Positions 52,281 through 62,243 are shown, numbered from the stretch's first letter. The stretch: DNA of 64,000 nt from Opitutaceae bacterium (GCA_016711225.1 JADJTK010000001.1:372001-436000); one strand, 5' to 3'. Numbers and translations: made by a program. The notes: generated from the letters alone by a model not told the origin.

Positions 52281-53513
52281 ATGGATCCTCAGACCCTCTC
52301 TCCCGTCCCCGCGGTCACCGTTTCCGCCACCGAGGCGCACTACGACGCCTATGTGATGAAGAACTACGGCCGCCCGGCCGTGACGTTGGTGCGCGGTGAG
52401 GGCTGCCGGGTCTGGGATGATCGCGGCACCGAGTTCCTGGATTTCACCTCCGGCATCGCCGTCACTGCGCTGGGGCACTCGCATCCGGTCTGGGTCAAGG
52501 CCGTGCAGGATCAGGCCGCGCGGCTGGTCCATGTAAGCAACCTCTTCCGCAACCCGCTGCAGGGCGAGCTGGCCCGCCGCATCGTCGGGCACGCCGGGCC
52601 CGGCCGGGTGTTCTTCTGCAACAGCGGCGCCGAGGCCAACGAGGCGCTGATCAAGCTCTCGCGTCTCCACGGCTACAACACCACGCACGAGGAGGGCAAA
52701 CGCAGCAAGGTCATCTGCGCCAAGAACGCCTTCCACGGCCGCACCTTCGGCGGCATGAGCGCCACCCCGCAGGAGAAGATCCAGAAGGGCTTCCGCCCGC
52801 TGCTCGACACTTTCGCCTTCGGCGAGTTCAACAACCTCCAGAGTTTCGTCGACCTCGTCGACGAGCAGACCTGTGCCATCTTCATCGAGACGATCCAGGG
52901 CGAGAGCGGCGTCACCGCGGCCACGCCCGAGTTCCTCGTGGGTCTGCGCAAGCTCTGCGACGAGCGCGGCCTGTTGCTCCTGCTCGACGAGGTTCAGTGC
53001 GGGCTTGGCCGCACGGCGCGTTTTTATGCCTTTCAGCACTACGGCATTCAGGCCGATGCCGTCGGCATGGCCAAGGGTATCGGCGGTGGCATGCCCATGG
53101 GCGCCGTTTGGGTGCGTGAACCCTACGCGGAGTATTTCCAGCCCGGCTCGCACGGCACCACTTTCGGCGGCACGCCGCTGGCCTGCTCGGCCGCGCTCGC
53201 GGTGCTCGAGGTGCTCGAGAAGGACGACCTCATGGGGGCCGTGCGGCGCCATTCGCCGGTATGGCATGCTGCGCTGCAGCAGCTTGTGACTGAATTCCCG
53301 AGACTTCTGAAGGAGGTGCGCGGTGTCGGCTATATGGTCGGCCTCGGCTTCTTGGCCGATCCGGCGCCGGTCAATGTGAAGTTGCGCGAGGCCGGCATGC
53401 TCTGCCCGTTGGCCGGCAACAATACGATCCGTCTGTTGCCGCCGCTCATTGCCACGCCGGCCGATCTGGCCAAGAGCGTGGTGATCCTGCGCAGCGTGCT
53501 GCAGGCGCTCTGA
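52281..53513 (+). CDS. argD: Acetylornithine aminotransferase
   Basis: A class-III PLP aminotransferase of 410 residues that converts N-acetylglutamate semialdehyde to N-acetylornithine. Motifs: LDFTSGIAVTALGHSHP near 53, FFCNSGAEANEALIKLSR near 113, the internal LLLDEVQCGLGRTARFYAFQH near 233 and the PLP lysine in AVGMAKGIGGGMPMGAV near 257. It could also act as a succinyl-diaminopimelate aminotransferase. With argB it forms a small arginine operon. Confidence 0.94.
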   Translation: MDPQTLSPVPAVTVSATEAHYDAYVMKNYGRPAVTLVRGEGCRVWDDRGTEFLDFTSGIAVTALGHSHPVWVKAVQDQAARLVHVSNLFRNPLQGELARRIVGHAGPGRVFFCNSGAEANEALIKLSRLHGYNTTHEEGKRSKVICAKNAFHGRTFGGMSATPQEKIQKGFRPLLDTFAFGEFNNLQSFVDLVDEQTCAIFIETIQGESGVTAATPEFLVGLRKLCDERGLLLLLDEVQCGLGRTARFYAFQHYGIQADAVGMAKGIGGGMPMGAVWVREPYAEYFQPGSHGTTFGGTPLACSAALAVLEVLEKDDLMGAVRRHSPVWHAALQQLVTEFPRLLKEVRGVGYMVGLGFLADPAPVNVKLREAGMLCPLAGNNTIRLLPPLIATPADLAKSVVILRSVLQAL

Positions 53514-53649
53514 GTCGGGGCTGCCTGTCCCTACCTTTGGGGGCCGTTGCGAGGGGAGCGCCGCCGGTCGGGCGTCGTGTTGGTGCGCCCCTGGCGAGTT
53601 TCATCGTCCGCTGCTTCGATTTCTGTCGGGTTTCGCCTACGGTCCGCCC

Positions 53650-56349
53650 GTGCTCGCTCGGTCTTCCGGCTCTTCGTCCCGTGTATCTTCGGTCCTTCTC
53701 GGGAGGGAGGCGTGCGGCATCGCCCTGTGCCGGCTGGTGCTCGCGGGGTTCTTTGTGGCCGTCTTGCCCGTTGCCCCGACCGCCACGATCGCCGCGCCGG
53801 GCGAGACGGTTATCGATGTGGGTACGCTCGGGGCGATCGGCGACGGCACCGTCCACCGGGTGCAGGAATGGATCGGGCAGGGGCGCTACCGCAGCCTAGC
53901 CGAGTTGCAGCGTGACTACCCGGAGGTGGCCTCGCTCCACTGGAGCATCGACGAGGCGGCCTTTGCGCGGGCCCTGGCGCTGTTGCCGGAGGAGGGGGGC
54001 ACCATCGTACTTCCGGCCGGCCGTTACGTCGCGGCGGCGCAGAGCTGGACGATCCGGCGCGACCACGTGCGGCTGCTGGGCGACGGCGCCGACCGCACGA
54101 TCTTGTCGACCGCCCCCGGCCTCTCCGATGCCCTGGTACTCTCGCCCTACCGGCATGGAGGTTGGCGCAGCGCCCCCGATCAGATTTATCCAATAGATTC
54201 CGGCAGTGGCTCGATCGGTGCCGCTGGGGTGCAGTTGCGTGTGGCCGCCTGGGCCGCCGATTTCCGGCCAGGCGATTTGGTCTTCATCCGCAACGGCGCC
54301 TGCCGTTTCGACCAGGACTACGGCGAATTCAACGAGGTTGCGGGCGTCGACGACGCCGGTTTTCTCCGGCTACGGCATCCGCTTTCGCGCGACTACTCGC
54401 TGGCGCGCCTCGCCTGGGCGGGCGAGGTGGCCGCTCCTTTCGCCCTGCCGGCCGAGCAGCAGACGGCTGTGGTCGCGATCCGCACCGGCGAGGGTTATTT
54501 CAGCCCCAAAACGGGCGACGCGATCTCGATCGGCGGGGAGCTTCTCGCGGTGGCAGCGGTGACGGGCGACCGGCTAAGCGTGCGCAACCCGGGACGGGCG
54601 AACGCGCCGGCGGGCACGGTCATCCCGGTGGGGGCCAGGATCGCCATGGCGCGCGGGGTGATCCGTCTCACCCAGACCACGCGTGATTTCCGGGCCGAGG
54701 CCCTCACGATCATCGGGCGGCGCAAGGTTGTCGTCGTATCGAATTCTTACGGCAGCGTCTTTCGCGACTGTGTGCTCATTCGCGATCCGGAGGGCGTCGA
54801 CATGAACGGAGGGCTCACGATCGACGGCGACGACGGCCGCTGGGCGCGCTTCGAGCGCTGCACGCTGCGCGCCGCTCCGCCCTGGCCCATGCAGTTTGCC
54901 CGCTCGTTCGGCGGGGTGGTGTTCAGCGACTGTGTGTTTGCCGATGCCAATGTTGGCTTCACCGAATTCAACTTCGACTGCGAGGTTCGCGACTCGGTCT
55001 TCCTTTTCCATGGAGCCTGGCCGCCAGCGGTGGTGGTGGTCGGGAAGTCGTGTGGCGACCTGCGCATCCTCGAGAATCGGATCTTTGCGGTGAACGCCGC
55101 CGCGATCTTTAGTGGGCACCAGGACATCCAGTCGCAGAAACTCAATGCCGAGGGCGACACGCTCATCGGCAACAACACCATCCAGGTCATGGGCAGCACT
55201 CCGGTCTATGTGTTTCCCGCCTCCCGGCCGCCGCTGCTCATCGGCAACCGCGTCGCCAATCCGCCGGACCTCAAGTTTCCGGATGCGCGGGCGGTGGCGA
55301 CGACGATTGCGGCCGAACCTGAGGGCGCCGTGGCAGCAGAGGGCGGCGAGGTGGTTCTGGCGGTCGTGGCCGGTGGCTCCGCGCCGCTCGACTACCAGTG
55401 GCGCCGGGCGGGGCGGGCGCTCGCCGGGGCGACCGGCTCCACCCTGGCGCTGCGCCGGATCGGTCCTCTGGATGCGGGAGTGTACGACGTGGCGGTGACG
55501 GGCGTGACGACGGCGCACTCGCGCCCGGTCGTTGTGGGGGTGCGGCCGCCCGCGGGGGCCCGTGTGGCCGGCGCCGTGTTCACCGCGCCGCAGTGGCAGG
55601 GGATCCGGCATCCCAACGGCAATGTCTACGACCAGTTTCTGCTCGCGGGGCCGGCGGGCACATTCACTGCGTTGCCGGGCCGCATCGCCCGGATGTCGTT
55701 CCTCGACCCGCAACACAACATCGTGCAGGTAGAGCTGTCGGGTGCGGGTGCGGTGACGGTCGTGCTGGAGGATCCCGTGGGGCCAGTGGCCCCGGCGCTC
55801 TATCGGCAGCAGGAGGTGCGTTATATGCAGGGAGCGGTTACAGTGGTGCTGGCCGGCGCCGATGCTTCCACGCACCTCTCGGTCTACTCCGTGGGGCCGA
55901 TGACGAATCCCGGCGTGACGCGTCCGGAGGTGACCTACGACGGTTGGGCCCGCTTGGTGGCGCTCGGCGTCGTGAGCGACAGCGGGGCCGTGGGCGGCCT
56001 GCATCTCGGGAATGTGGCGTTCGGCGCCGAGCATGGATTCTGCGGTGTGCTGGCGCCGTCGCTGGCGGCGGTCGTGCAGCTCCCCGTGCCGATCCATGAT
56101 CTCGCGGCGGAGGCCGGCGCCTCCCCGGGGCTGGTGTTTGCCCCGGCCGGGGCGGTGGCGCTCGCCCTGGCGGGGGGCGATCTGCTGCAGCCCAACGGCG
56201 AGCTCGTCGCCGTCGCGGGGGTGGCGCGGTTCCTCCGGACCGATGGCATGGATTCTTCAGGACGGGCGGCTCCGTCGCGGGAGTGCCGGGCGGTACTGTG
56301 GTCGGACGCAGGCGGCGATATCACGAGCCTGCTTCTGGAGGGGCCCTGA
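53650..56349 (+). CDS. Secreted parallel beta-helix protein with Ig-like and duplicated C-terminal modules
   Basis: A large exported protein (899 residues from GTG 53650). Signal region with a hydrophobic helix (about 25-49). Then a pectate-lyase-like right-handed beta-helix domain to about 540 (for example GTIVLPAGRYVAA, VRLLGDGADRTIL, GLTIDGDDGRWARFERCTL and AIFSGHQDIQSQKL). An Ig-like domain follows at about 555-640 (YQWRRAGRALAGATGSTLAL..DAGVYDVAVTG). The last about 250 residues are a module shared with the next protein. No catalytic motif was identified, so polysaccharide-lyase or binding activity is only a guess. It and the next gene are a tandem pair. Confidence 0.75.
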   Translation: MLARSSGSSSRVSSVLLGREACGIALCRLVLAGFFVAVLPVAPTATIAAPGETVIDVGTLGAIGDGTVHRVQEWIGQGRYRSLAELQRDYPEVASLHWSIDEAAFARALALLPEEGGTIVLPAGRYVAAAQSWTIRRDHVRLLGDGADRTILSTAPGLSDALVLSPYRHGGWRSAPDQIYPIDSGSGSIGAAGVQLRVAAWAADFRPGDLVFIRNGACRFDQDYGEFNEVAGVDDAGFLRLRHPLSRDYSLARLAWAGEVAAPFALPAEQQTAVVAIRTGEGYFSPKTGDAISIGGELLAVAAVTGDRLSVRNPGRANAPAGTVIPVGARIAMARGVIRLTQTTRDFRAEALTIIGRRKVVVVSNSYGSVFRDCVLIRDPEGVDMNGGLTIDGDDGRWARFERCTLRAAPPWPMQFARSFGGVVFSDCVFADANVGFTEFNFDCEVRDSVFLFHGAWPPAVVVVGKSCGDLRILENRIFAVNAAAIFSGHQDIQSQKLNAEGDTLIGNNTIQVMGSTPVYVFPASRPPLLIGNRVANPPDLKFPDARAVATTIAAEPEGAVAAEGGEVVLAVVAGGSAPLDYQWRRAGRALAGATGSTLALRRIGPLDAGVYDVAVTGVTTAHSRPVVVGVRPPAGARVAGAVFTAPQWQGIRHPNGNVYDQFLLAGPAGTFTALPGRIARMSFLDPQHNIVQVELSGAGAVTVVLEDPVGPVAPALYRQQEVRYMQGAVTVVLAGADASTHLSVYSVGPMTNPGVTRPEVTYDGWARLVALGVVSDSGAVGGLHLGNVAFGAEHGFCGVLAPSLAAVVQLPVPIHDLAAEAGASPGLVFAPAGAVALALAGGDLLQPNGELVAVAGVARFLRTDGMDSSGRAAPSRECRAVLWSDAGGDITSLLLEGP

Positions 56350-56520
56350 AGCGCCGGGCGAGGCATCCGAGGCTGTAGGCTGCCCTTCGCGCCTGGAGGC
56401 ACGTCCCGGAGTGCGGTAATCCCCAGCCGGCACGACGGTCTAGGGTGGTGTCCGTGCATGGCCGGGGGAAACTCCTGCTCCGACTGGCGGAATTTCCCCG
56501 ATCGACTAGCCTCCGCCCCA

Positions 56521-59500
56521 ATGAACCGCATTCAGCTGGCTACCACCTGGCTGCTGTGGGTGCTGGCGGCGCTTGCTGCCCGCGCTGCCCTCGATCCTTT
56601 TGACGCGTCGCCGGCCTGGCCGGTTGCCGCTGAACCGCGCCTCGTGCCCGCGCCTGCGGCGGCCGGCTTGCTCCGACTCCTCATCGTCGAGGAGCGCCTA
56701 GGCCTTCCTCGGAGTAACGAGCTGGTCCGCGTCGCGGTGTTCCTGCACAGCGACGAACCGGTCGACCCGCAAGCCTGGGTTGTCTACGCCGCGGAGGATA
56801 CCGCGCGGGCGCGCCCGCTGGTCCACCAGGCCGACGATATCCGGCGGGATGACACAGGCCGAATCACCCGTTTCCATCTCTATTTCCCGGTGTCGCTCGG
56901 CCCGTGGGAGCGCCGGAGGTTTGTCCTCGCGGCCGGCACCAACCCCGCCGCCTCCGTCCCGGCGGTCGCGGCGCGGCGCAGCGGCGACCAGGTGAACTTT
57001 GCGGGCGACGATCTGGCGGTGACCTTCGACGTCGCCGGGCCGCGCGCCGGTGCAATCACCGGTTTGGCCCCGCGCGGTCTGAGCGTCACCTTGCCGGACG
57101 GGATGCTTGCGCCGCGTCTCAATCTGGTGCGGCAGGATGCCGGTGTCGCCACTCTGCGCTCGACCGAGGTGGATTTTGCCAACCCCGACGCCCTCGAGGT
57201 GCGTGACCTGCGCTGGGGCACCGGACCATGGTTTGCCAAGCTCGTCGTGCGCGTGGGGCCGCGTGGTCTGCCCGACAGCGCGGAGTTTACGTACCGAATC
57301 CCCAAGTATGGAGCCGTGTTGGTGCAGACCGAGCGGCTGGCCCCGGACGAGCAGGGCACGGCGGAGGTCGTCGGTGCGACCGATCACCAGTTGCTGGAGG
57401 GGCGGCTGCGCCTGGGGAACGGCCTTGCGGCCCCGGTCGTCGTCTCGGTGCCCGTAGGTCTGCGACGGCTCACCCGCTGGACCAACGGCCAATACAACCG
57501 CGCCCTCGTCGATCCTGCCGGCAGCGGCAGCATCCTGGCCGTGCCCTATGTGCAGACGGGGCCCAGCGGGGCGAGTGTAGCGGCGGACGGTACGGTGGCC
57601 TTCTCGGGCCCCGGGGTGTTTCGGCGTACCTCGGACGCCAACAGCGGCACGTTGCGCGCCTTCTGGGGGGAGACGCGGTTCGTCTTCTCGTCGGCCGTCA
57701 CCGAGGAGGCGTTGTGGGAGGTCGGCCGGCGGCAGTTCCAACCGCTGACCGCAGTCGCCGAGGAGCCGGCGGTGGGCCCGGCCGAATTCCGGGCGCTGCT
57801 GCCGGCGGTGGCCGACCGGTTCTGGGCGATCCAGAACTGGGGCCGCAGCCGGTTGCAGACCGGGTCGATCCATTGGATCGCGCACAACCGGGCGGGCTTC
57901 GACCAGCAACTCGGCGGCACGGCCGCCCCGGCCGGGGTGACGACCGATCCCTACAACATAACCTACTCGATGGCGGCGGCCCCGCTGTTTGCCCGTTTCG
58001 TGACCACGACCCCGAAGCTGACCGATTTCTGCTACACGATTGCCACCGCCTCGCGGGCGGCGAACGCCCGGGTCGATGCTTACGGGTTCCCCTATATCAA
58101 CTGCTTTGGTACGGCCCTCAACATGCAGATCGGGACCCTCGGTCTGGGCCTGTGGGGTGGGGCGCAGCGCGCCGACTCCTCGCTGGCCCGCTTCTGCCGC
58201 GACGCCGCGAATCCGCTCAGCGTGCTCGGCGTTTACGGACACGGGCAGCACCCCTACGCGGGGGTGCTCGGTTCGCCCCAGCAGACCGACCTCGTCTACC
58301 AGGCCAATTCCGACCTCGCGCTGCGGGCCGTGGAGATCACTTCCAACGAGGACTTCGGGCTGCATCCGATGCAGCTCACCCGCTACTTCGACAGCATCGA
58401 TGTGACGGCCGACCTCCAGCACCGGCCGTTCGAGGGCAGCACCAAGCGCAGTTGGAGCCGCGCGAATTTCTTCCGTTGCCAGTCCCATGACCACCGTTGG
58501 GAGGAGTGGGACTGCGCGCCGTTGGCCGGGATGTTCACCCGCGCCGGGGACGGCGGAGCGGTGGGGTGCACCGAGGGAGCGTACTGGCTTCGCTACGCCG
58601 CGGGCGGCACGATCAACTGGGCCCGTCTGATGTGGTTTGTCGAGGCGGACCTGATGCTCGAGTTCGGCCTGCAGTCCTACCAGCCGGTGGCGGGCCCTCC
58701 GCGGCCGGCGCTGCCAGCGGTGGAGCGGGGCGCGGGGGGCAACACCGTCGCGTGGGCGCCGGTGACCGGTGCCGGCGTGGTGGGCTACCGGATCTATCGG
58801 GCTGCCCGGATGGGCGGGCCGTGGAAGCTGTTGAATTCGCCGTATACGCAGCCTGCGCTCGAACCGCTCGTCGCCACTTCCTGGGTCGATCTCCAGGGTG
58901 GGCCGGCGGACGAGTACCTCGTGACGGCGATCGACCAGAACGGGCGCGAGAGCCGCTGGTTCCCGGAGGAGCCGGCGGCGGAACCCGGGGCCGAGAGCAG
59001 TGGCCTGGTGGCGCAGCCCTGGTCGGCGACCGCCACCGTCGGGACGGCCGCCTCCTTCAGCGTGGTGGCGGCCGGCGGCGGCGCCTTGACCTATCAGTGG
59101 TATCGCGGCGGCGTTGCCGTCGCCGGGGCCACCGCCGCCACCTTTGCGATACCGGCAACGACAGCGGCCGACGCCGGGATCTACGATGTGGTCGTGACGG
59201 GCGGGGGCGGGGCGATCTCCCGGCCGGTGATCCTCGGCCTGCTGCCGGCGGCGGGCCGGCGCAGTGCCGGGGCGGTGACGACGAAACCCGAGTGGCAGGG
59301 ACTGTACCACCCCAATGGAAACATCTACGACCAGTTCCTGCTCAGCGGTGCGGCGGGGACTTTCAATGCTACGGAGGGGAGGATCGCGCGGATGTCCTTC
59401 CTCGATCCGGAGAACAACATCGTCCAAGTGGAGATGTCGGGCGCCGGGGCGGTCACGGTGGTGCTCGACGCCGCGAAGGGGCCGCTGGCTCCGGTGCTCT

Positions 59501-60048
59501 ACAACCAGCCGGGCATCCTCTATATGCAGGGTGGCGCGACGATCGTGCTAGCAGGGGCCGATACAACGACGCATCTCTCGGTGTATTCGGTCGGTCGCCA
59601 GACCAACCCGGGCGTGACGCGGCCGGACGCCGCCTACAATGGCTGGGCCAACCTGCGGGTGTTGGCGGTGCGTAGTGCCGACGGCCACCTCGGCGGCCTG
59701 CACCTGGGCAACGCCGTCTTCGCCGCCACGACCGGTTTTGCGGGTCTGTATGCACCGGAGGTGACGGCGCTGGCGCAACCGCCAGCGGTGCTGCACGAGC
59801 TTGCGGCGGGGGGCACTGCCGCGGCCTATCTGGTATTCGCCCCCTCCGCCGCCGTGCCGGTCACGATTGCGGGCGGCACCCTGGCGCAGCCCAATCTGGA
59901 GGGCATCATGGTGGCCGGGGTGCATCGGGTGCAGATGGCGGCGGGGCTGGGTTCGTCGGGCCAGCCGGCTCCCGCCCGGGCGGTGCAGGGGCGGTTGCTT
60001 GATCCCGCCGGAGTGGATATCACCGCCTCGCTGGTAGTGGGGCCGTAG
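56521..60048 (+). CDS. Large secreted protein with FN3-, Ig-like and shared C-terminal modules
   Basis: A 1175-residue exported protein, the second of the tandem pair. It has a signal peptide (IQLATTWLLWVLAALAARA), an N-terminal region of about 700 residues without recognised catalytic motif but with phrases like RLTRWTNGQYNRALVDPAGSG and FPYINCFGTALNMQIGT, a fibronectin-III-like segment at about 705-790 (AWAPVTGAGVVGYRIYR), an Ig-like domain at about 820-900, and the C-terminal module (about 920-1175). Many such verrucomicrobial proteins degrade polysaccharides, but I cannot name an activity here. I use ATG 56521 so that the signal peptide is at the N-terminus. Confidence 0.75.
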   Translation: MNRIQLATTWLLWVLAALAARAALDPFDASPAWPVAAEPRLVPAPAAAGLLRLLIVEERLGLPRSNELVRVAVFLHSDEPVDPQAWVVYAAEDTARARPLVHQADDIRRDDTGRITRFHLYFPVSLGPWERRRFVLAAGTNPAASVPAVAARRSGDQVNFAGDDLAVTFDVAGPRAGAITGLAPRGLSVTLPDGMLAPRLNLVRQDAGVATLRSTEVDFANPDALEVRDLRWGTGPWFAKLVVRVGPRGLPDSAEFTYRIPKYGAVLVQTERLAPDEQGTAEVVGATDHQLLEGRLRLGNGLAAPVVVSVPVGLRRLTRWTNGQYNRALVDPAGSGSILAVPYVQTGPSGASVAADGTVAFSGPGVFRRTSDANSGTLRAFWGETRFVFSSAVTEEALWEVGRRQFQPLTAVAEEPAVGPAEFRALLPAVADRFWAIQNWGRSRLQTGSIHWIAHNRAGFDQQLGGTAAPAGVTTDPYNITYSMAAAPLFARFVTTTPKLTDFCYTIATASRAANARVDAYGFPYINCFGTALNMQIGTLGLGLWGGAQRADSSLARFCRDAANPLSVLGVYGHGQHPYAGVLGSPQQTDLVYQANSDLALRAVEITSNEDFGLHPMQLTRYFDSIDVTADLQHRPFEGSTKRSWSRANFFRCQSHDHRWEEWDCAPLAGMFTRAGDGGAVGCTEGAYWLRYAAGGTINWARLMWFVEADLMLEFGLQSYQPVAGPPRPALPAVERGAGGNTVAWAPVTGAGVVGYRIYRAARMGGPWKLLNSPYTQPALEPLVATSWVDLQGGPADEYLVTAIDQNGRESRWFPEEPAAEPGAESSGLVAQPWSATATVGTAASFSVVAAGGGALTYQWYRGGVAVAGATAATFAIPATTAADAGIYDVVVTGGGGAISRPVILGLLPAAGRRSAGAVTTKPEWQGLYHPNGNIYDQFLLSGAAGTFNATEGRIARMSFLDPENNIVQVEMSGAGAVTVVLDAAKGPLAPVLYNQPGILYMQGGATIVLAGADTTTHLSVYSVGRQTNPGVTRPDAAYNGWANLRVLAVRSADGHLGGLHLGNAVFAATTGFAGLYAPEVTALAQPPAVLHELAAGGTAAAYLVFAPSAAVPVTIAGGTLAQPNLEGIMVAGVHRVQMAAGLGSSGQPAPARAVQGRLLDPAGVDITASLVVGP

Positions 60049-60468
60049 GAATGACGAAGGTCCATCGCAGGCCGCCGAGGACGCAGAGAGGCACAGCGAC
60101 CGACACGGGGCACGTCCAAGCAGAAGCTGTTTCCTTGAAGAGCTTCGTCCGACTCCGCCCTTCCTTCGCCGGTTCTTCTCCCCTACGCATTGTCCACAGG
60201 TTGCGCCCCCTTCCTCGAGGGGCGAAGCCCACGGGGCGCATCCAAATGCCAAATTTTCGTAACGTTGGCGCGCGCCGCGGAAAACCAGAACTGTGTCCTT
60301 GATGACCTTCGACAGACCGGCAACCTCGCCGCTTCAGTCTCTTGGCGGCGATGGTGCCTAGCGCCTTTCCGTGGAGAGTTTGCGCCCCGCCCTTGTGGGG
60401 AGTGCGTAGGCACTCAAATGGGGCGGGGCATTTTTGTGCCCGGCCTCGACGAGCCCCGCCCGCGCCGT
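60049..60468. other. Gap with paired GC-rich hairpins
   Basis: About 420 bases with no supported gene between two converging transcripts. Two hairpins about 180 bp apart share the flank TTGCGCCCC: GCGCCCC/GGGGCGC (60203-60239) and GCCCCGCCC/GGGCGGGGC (60384-60429). Segments such as CCGCCGAGGACGCAGAGAG look like dispersed intergenic repeat matter. Confidence 0.5.
60384..60436 (+). terminator. Possible terminator for the large secreted-protein genes
   Basis: GCCCCGCCC / GGGCGGGGC stem (long loop) followed by ATTTTTG, on the plus strand, 335 bp after the stop of the second secreted protein. Another hairpin precedes it. Confidence 0.5.
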
Positions 60469-61272
60469 TCACTGCACCGCCACGGCCTTGAAGAAGGTGT
60501 AGCAGAACACCCCGTCGGGCTCGGCCGTCCGGTAGAGGTCGCGCACCGCGGCCGACCATTCGGCGGGCGGCATCAGCCCCTGTGCCAGCGCCTGTTCGCC
60601 CACCCCCTCCACCATGGCGCTGAAAGTCTTCCGCGAGAACCCGTCCTGCAAGGCGGGGCGGCTGCCGTCGGCGTACACCATCCGCGGCGACACACGCACC
60701 TCCGCAAAACCCGCCTCGGTCAGCATCGGATACAGCCGGCGCCCAATCAACGCGTCGCCTCCGCCGCGCCGCTGCAGTTCGACCAAGCACTCCACCGCCC
60801 GGCGCGCGCCGGCGCTGTCGGGATGGAAATACGTCGAGCCATGGTCGCCCTCGATGACGGTCAGCGTGCCGCCCGGCTTGAGAACCCGGCGCAGTCTTGC
60901 CAACGCCCCCACCGGATCGGCCAGGTGCTCGAGCACGAAGCAGACAAACACGTGGTCGAACTGCCCGTCGGCGAAGGGGAGGGCGAAGATGTCGGCTTGC
61001 TCGAAGGTCACATTGTCGGCACCGGCGCGCAGCACCGCCTCGCGCGCCTGGGCCAGGGAGGTCGGGGAGATGTCCACCGAAACGATCTGCGCTTGTGGGC
61101 TGTGGGCGGCGAGCGTCACCGTCTGGGCGCCCACTCCACAACCGGCCTCCAGCACGAGGCTACCGGCCGGATAGCGGGTGTCGCCATGGAGCAGGTCCGT
61201 GAGCGTGGTCGCCTGGTCGACCAGCCGCTCGCTCTCCCGTGCCGAGTATCCGTGGACGTATTCCGAGCTCAT
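60469..61272 (-). CDS. SAM-dependent methyltransferase (class I)
   Basis: A 267-residue methyltransferase. SAM-binding motif I is LVLEAGCGVGAQTVTLA at about 38-55; VSVDISPTSLAQARE follows; the D/V acidic motif and then FDHVFVCFVLEHLADPVGAL near 108. The LRRVLKPGGTLTVIEGDHG segment near 130 is typical. The substrate is unknown; similarity to ubiquinone/menaquinone-type methyltransferases (UbiE-like) is plausible but not decisive. Start at ATG 61272; longer frames start in the TonB 3' hairpin region. Confidence 0.85.
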   Translation of the reverse strand: MSSEYVHGYSARESERLVDQATTLTDLLHGDTRYPAGSLVLEAGCGVGAQTVTLAAHSPQAQIVSVDISPTSLAQAREAVLRAGADNVTFEQADIFALPFADGQFDHVFVCFVLEHLADPVGALARLRRVLKPGGTLTVIEGDHGSTYFHPDSAGARRAVECLVELQRRGGGDALIGRRLYPMLTEAGFAEVRVSPRMVYADGSRPALQDGFSRKTFSAMVEGVGEQALAQGLMPPAEWSAAVRDLYRTAEPDGVFCYTFFKAVAVQ

Positions 61273-61325
61273 GACTGAGGTTGAGTCTGCTTTTGCGGCG
61301 GGCGTCAACCCCGCCCTGCCAACGA

Positions 61326-61353
61326 GGAAGCCGCGGTGGTGGCCGCGGCTTCC
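61326..61353 (-). terminator. Hairpin after the tonB-like gene
   Basis: GGAAGCCGCGG / CCGCGGCTTCC stem with a 6-nt loop, located 24 bp past the stop of the TonB paralog at 61378, reading leftward. The U tract is weak (TCGTTGG). Confidence 0.5.
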
Positions 61354-61377
61354 GGTTCCCCCCAACTTGCCTGCCCC

Positions 61378-62154
61378 TCAGGTGTCGCGTTCCACGGCGA
61401 AATTCATCGGGATCTCCATGCGGGTGTTCACCCGGTTGCCGTCCTTCATGCCGGCCTTGAACTTCCACTTCAGCAGCGCTTCCGCCGCCGATACTCCAAA
61501 CTCTGGATAGTTGGCGCTCACCACCTCGACGTCGGAGACGTCGCCGCGGCTGTCGACCACGAAGCGCAGCACCACCTTGCCGGCGAGCCCTTGCCGTTTG
61601 AGCTCGAAGGGATAGCGCGGATTCACGCGGTTGGCGGCCACCGGAACTCGATCCAGGTCCCTTTGGTTGAAGATCACGCCGGTAGTCCGCCGGCCGCTAA
61701 CGACGGGCTTCCGCGGCACTTCCCAGCTCTTCTTGTTCGGATCCGGGAACTTGAGCACAACCTTTTCGGCTTTGATCGTGATGTCCCCGTCAAACGGGTT
61801 CGCGATCGGTTCGGCAAAGTGGGCTGGGGTCTCGTCTGCTCCGGCAGTCTCGGTGTTCTCCTCCCGCTTCCCTTCCTCAAGGGTGGGTTCCGGCTTCACG
61901 GGCTCCTCTTCGACCACCACCTCGGCCCATCCTTCCGGTAGGCCGCCAAGGTCGGTAGGCAGAGCTTCGGACGGGGGAGGCACCCGCGGCGTATTGAAGG
62001 CGAACAGCACCGTGGCGTGCAGCACGGCCGAGCCGGCGATGCCGGCGAAGAAGGAGGTCTTGTGCGGCATCAGGTAGCCGACCGACGTGACCGCCGGCAG
62101 CCGACGAAACAGACTGGGGAGAATCCGAGAGAGCAGGGCAATTTTCGTGATCAT
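61378..62154 (-). CDS. tonB: TonB family energy-transducing protein, paralog 1
   Basis: A 258-residue TonB protein: short N-terminal segment, one membrane helix (GIAGSAVLHATVLFAF, about 42-57), a Pro/Glu-rich linker spanning the periplasm (EEEPVKPEPTLEEGKRE), and the C-terminal TonB domain (about 175-255) with NPRYPFELKRQGLAGKVVLRF and the terminal strand RMEIPMNF. It would couple the proton gradient to outer-membrane receptors. Its first about 60 residues are almost identical to the next gene. The ATG at 62154 is used; an alternative start is the Met before PHKT. No ExbB/ExbD genes are nearby. Confidence 0.88.
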   Translation of the reverse strand: MITKIALLSRILPSLFRRLPAVTSVGYLMPHKTSFFAGIAGSAVLHATVLFAFNTPRVPPPSEALPTDLGGLPEGWAEVVVEEEPVKPEPTLEEGKREENTETAGADETPAHFAEPIANPFDGDITIKAEKVVLKFPDPNKKSWEVPRKPVVSGRRTTGVIFNQRDLDRVPVAANRVNPRYPFELKRQGLAGKVVLRFVVDSRGDVSDVEVVSANYPEFGVSAAEALLKWKFKAGMKDGNRVNTRMEIPMNFAVERDT

Positions 62155-62243
62155 GATTTCTGGGGTAGTTGCATTAGGGAAACGCACGGGCCGGGGATTT
62201 CTTAGGAAGAATCGCGGTTTTCTTCCGGTTTCGCCCGCCTCCC

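Noticed and set aside
56698..59427. 909-codon minus-strand frame opposite the large secreted protein
   Set aside because: Low-complexity Arg/Gly/Pro sequence; the plus strand has a signal peptide, Ig and FN3 patterns.
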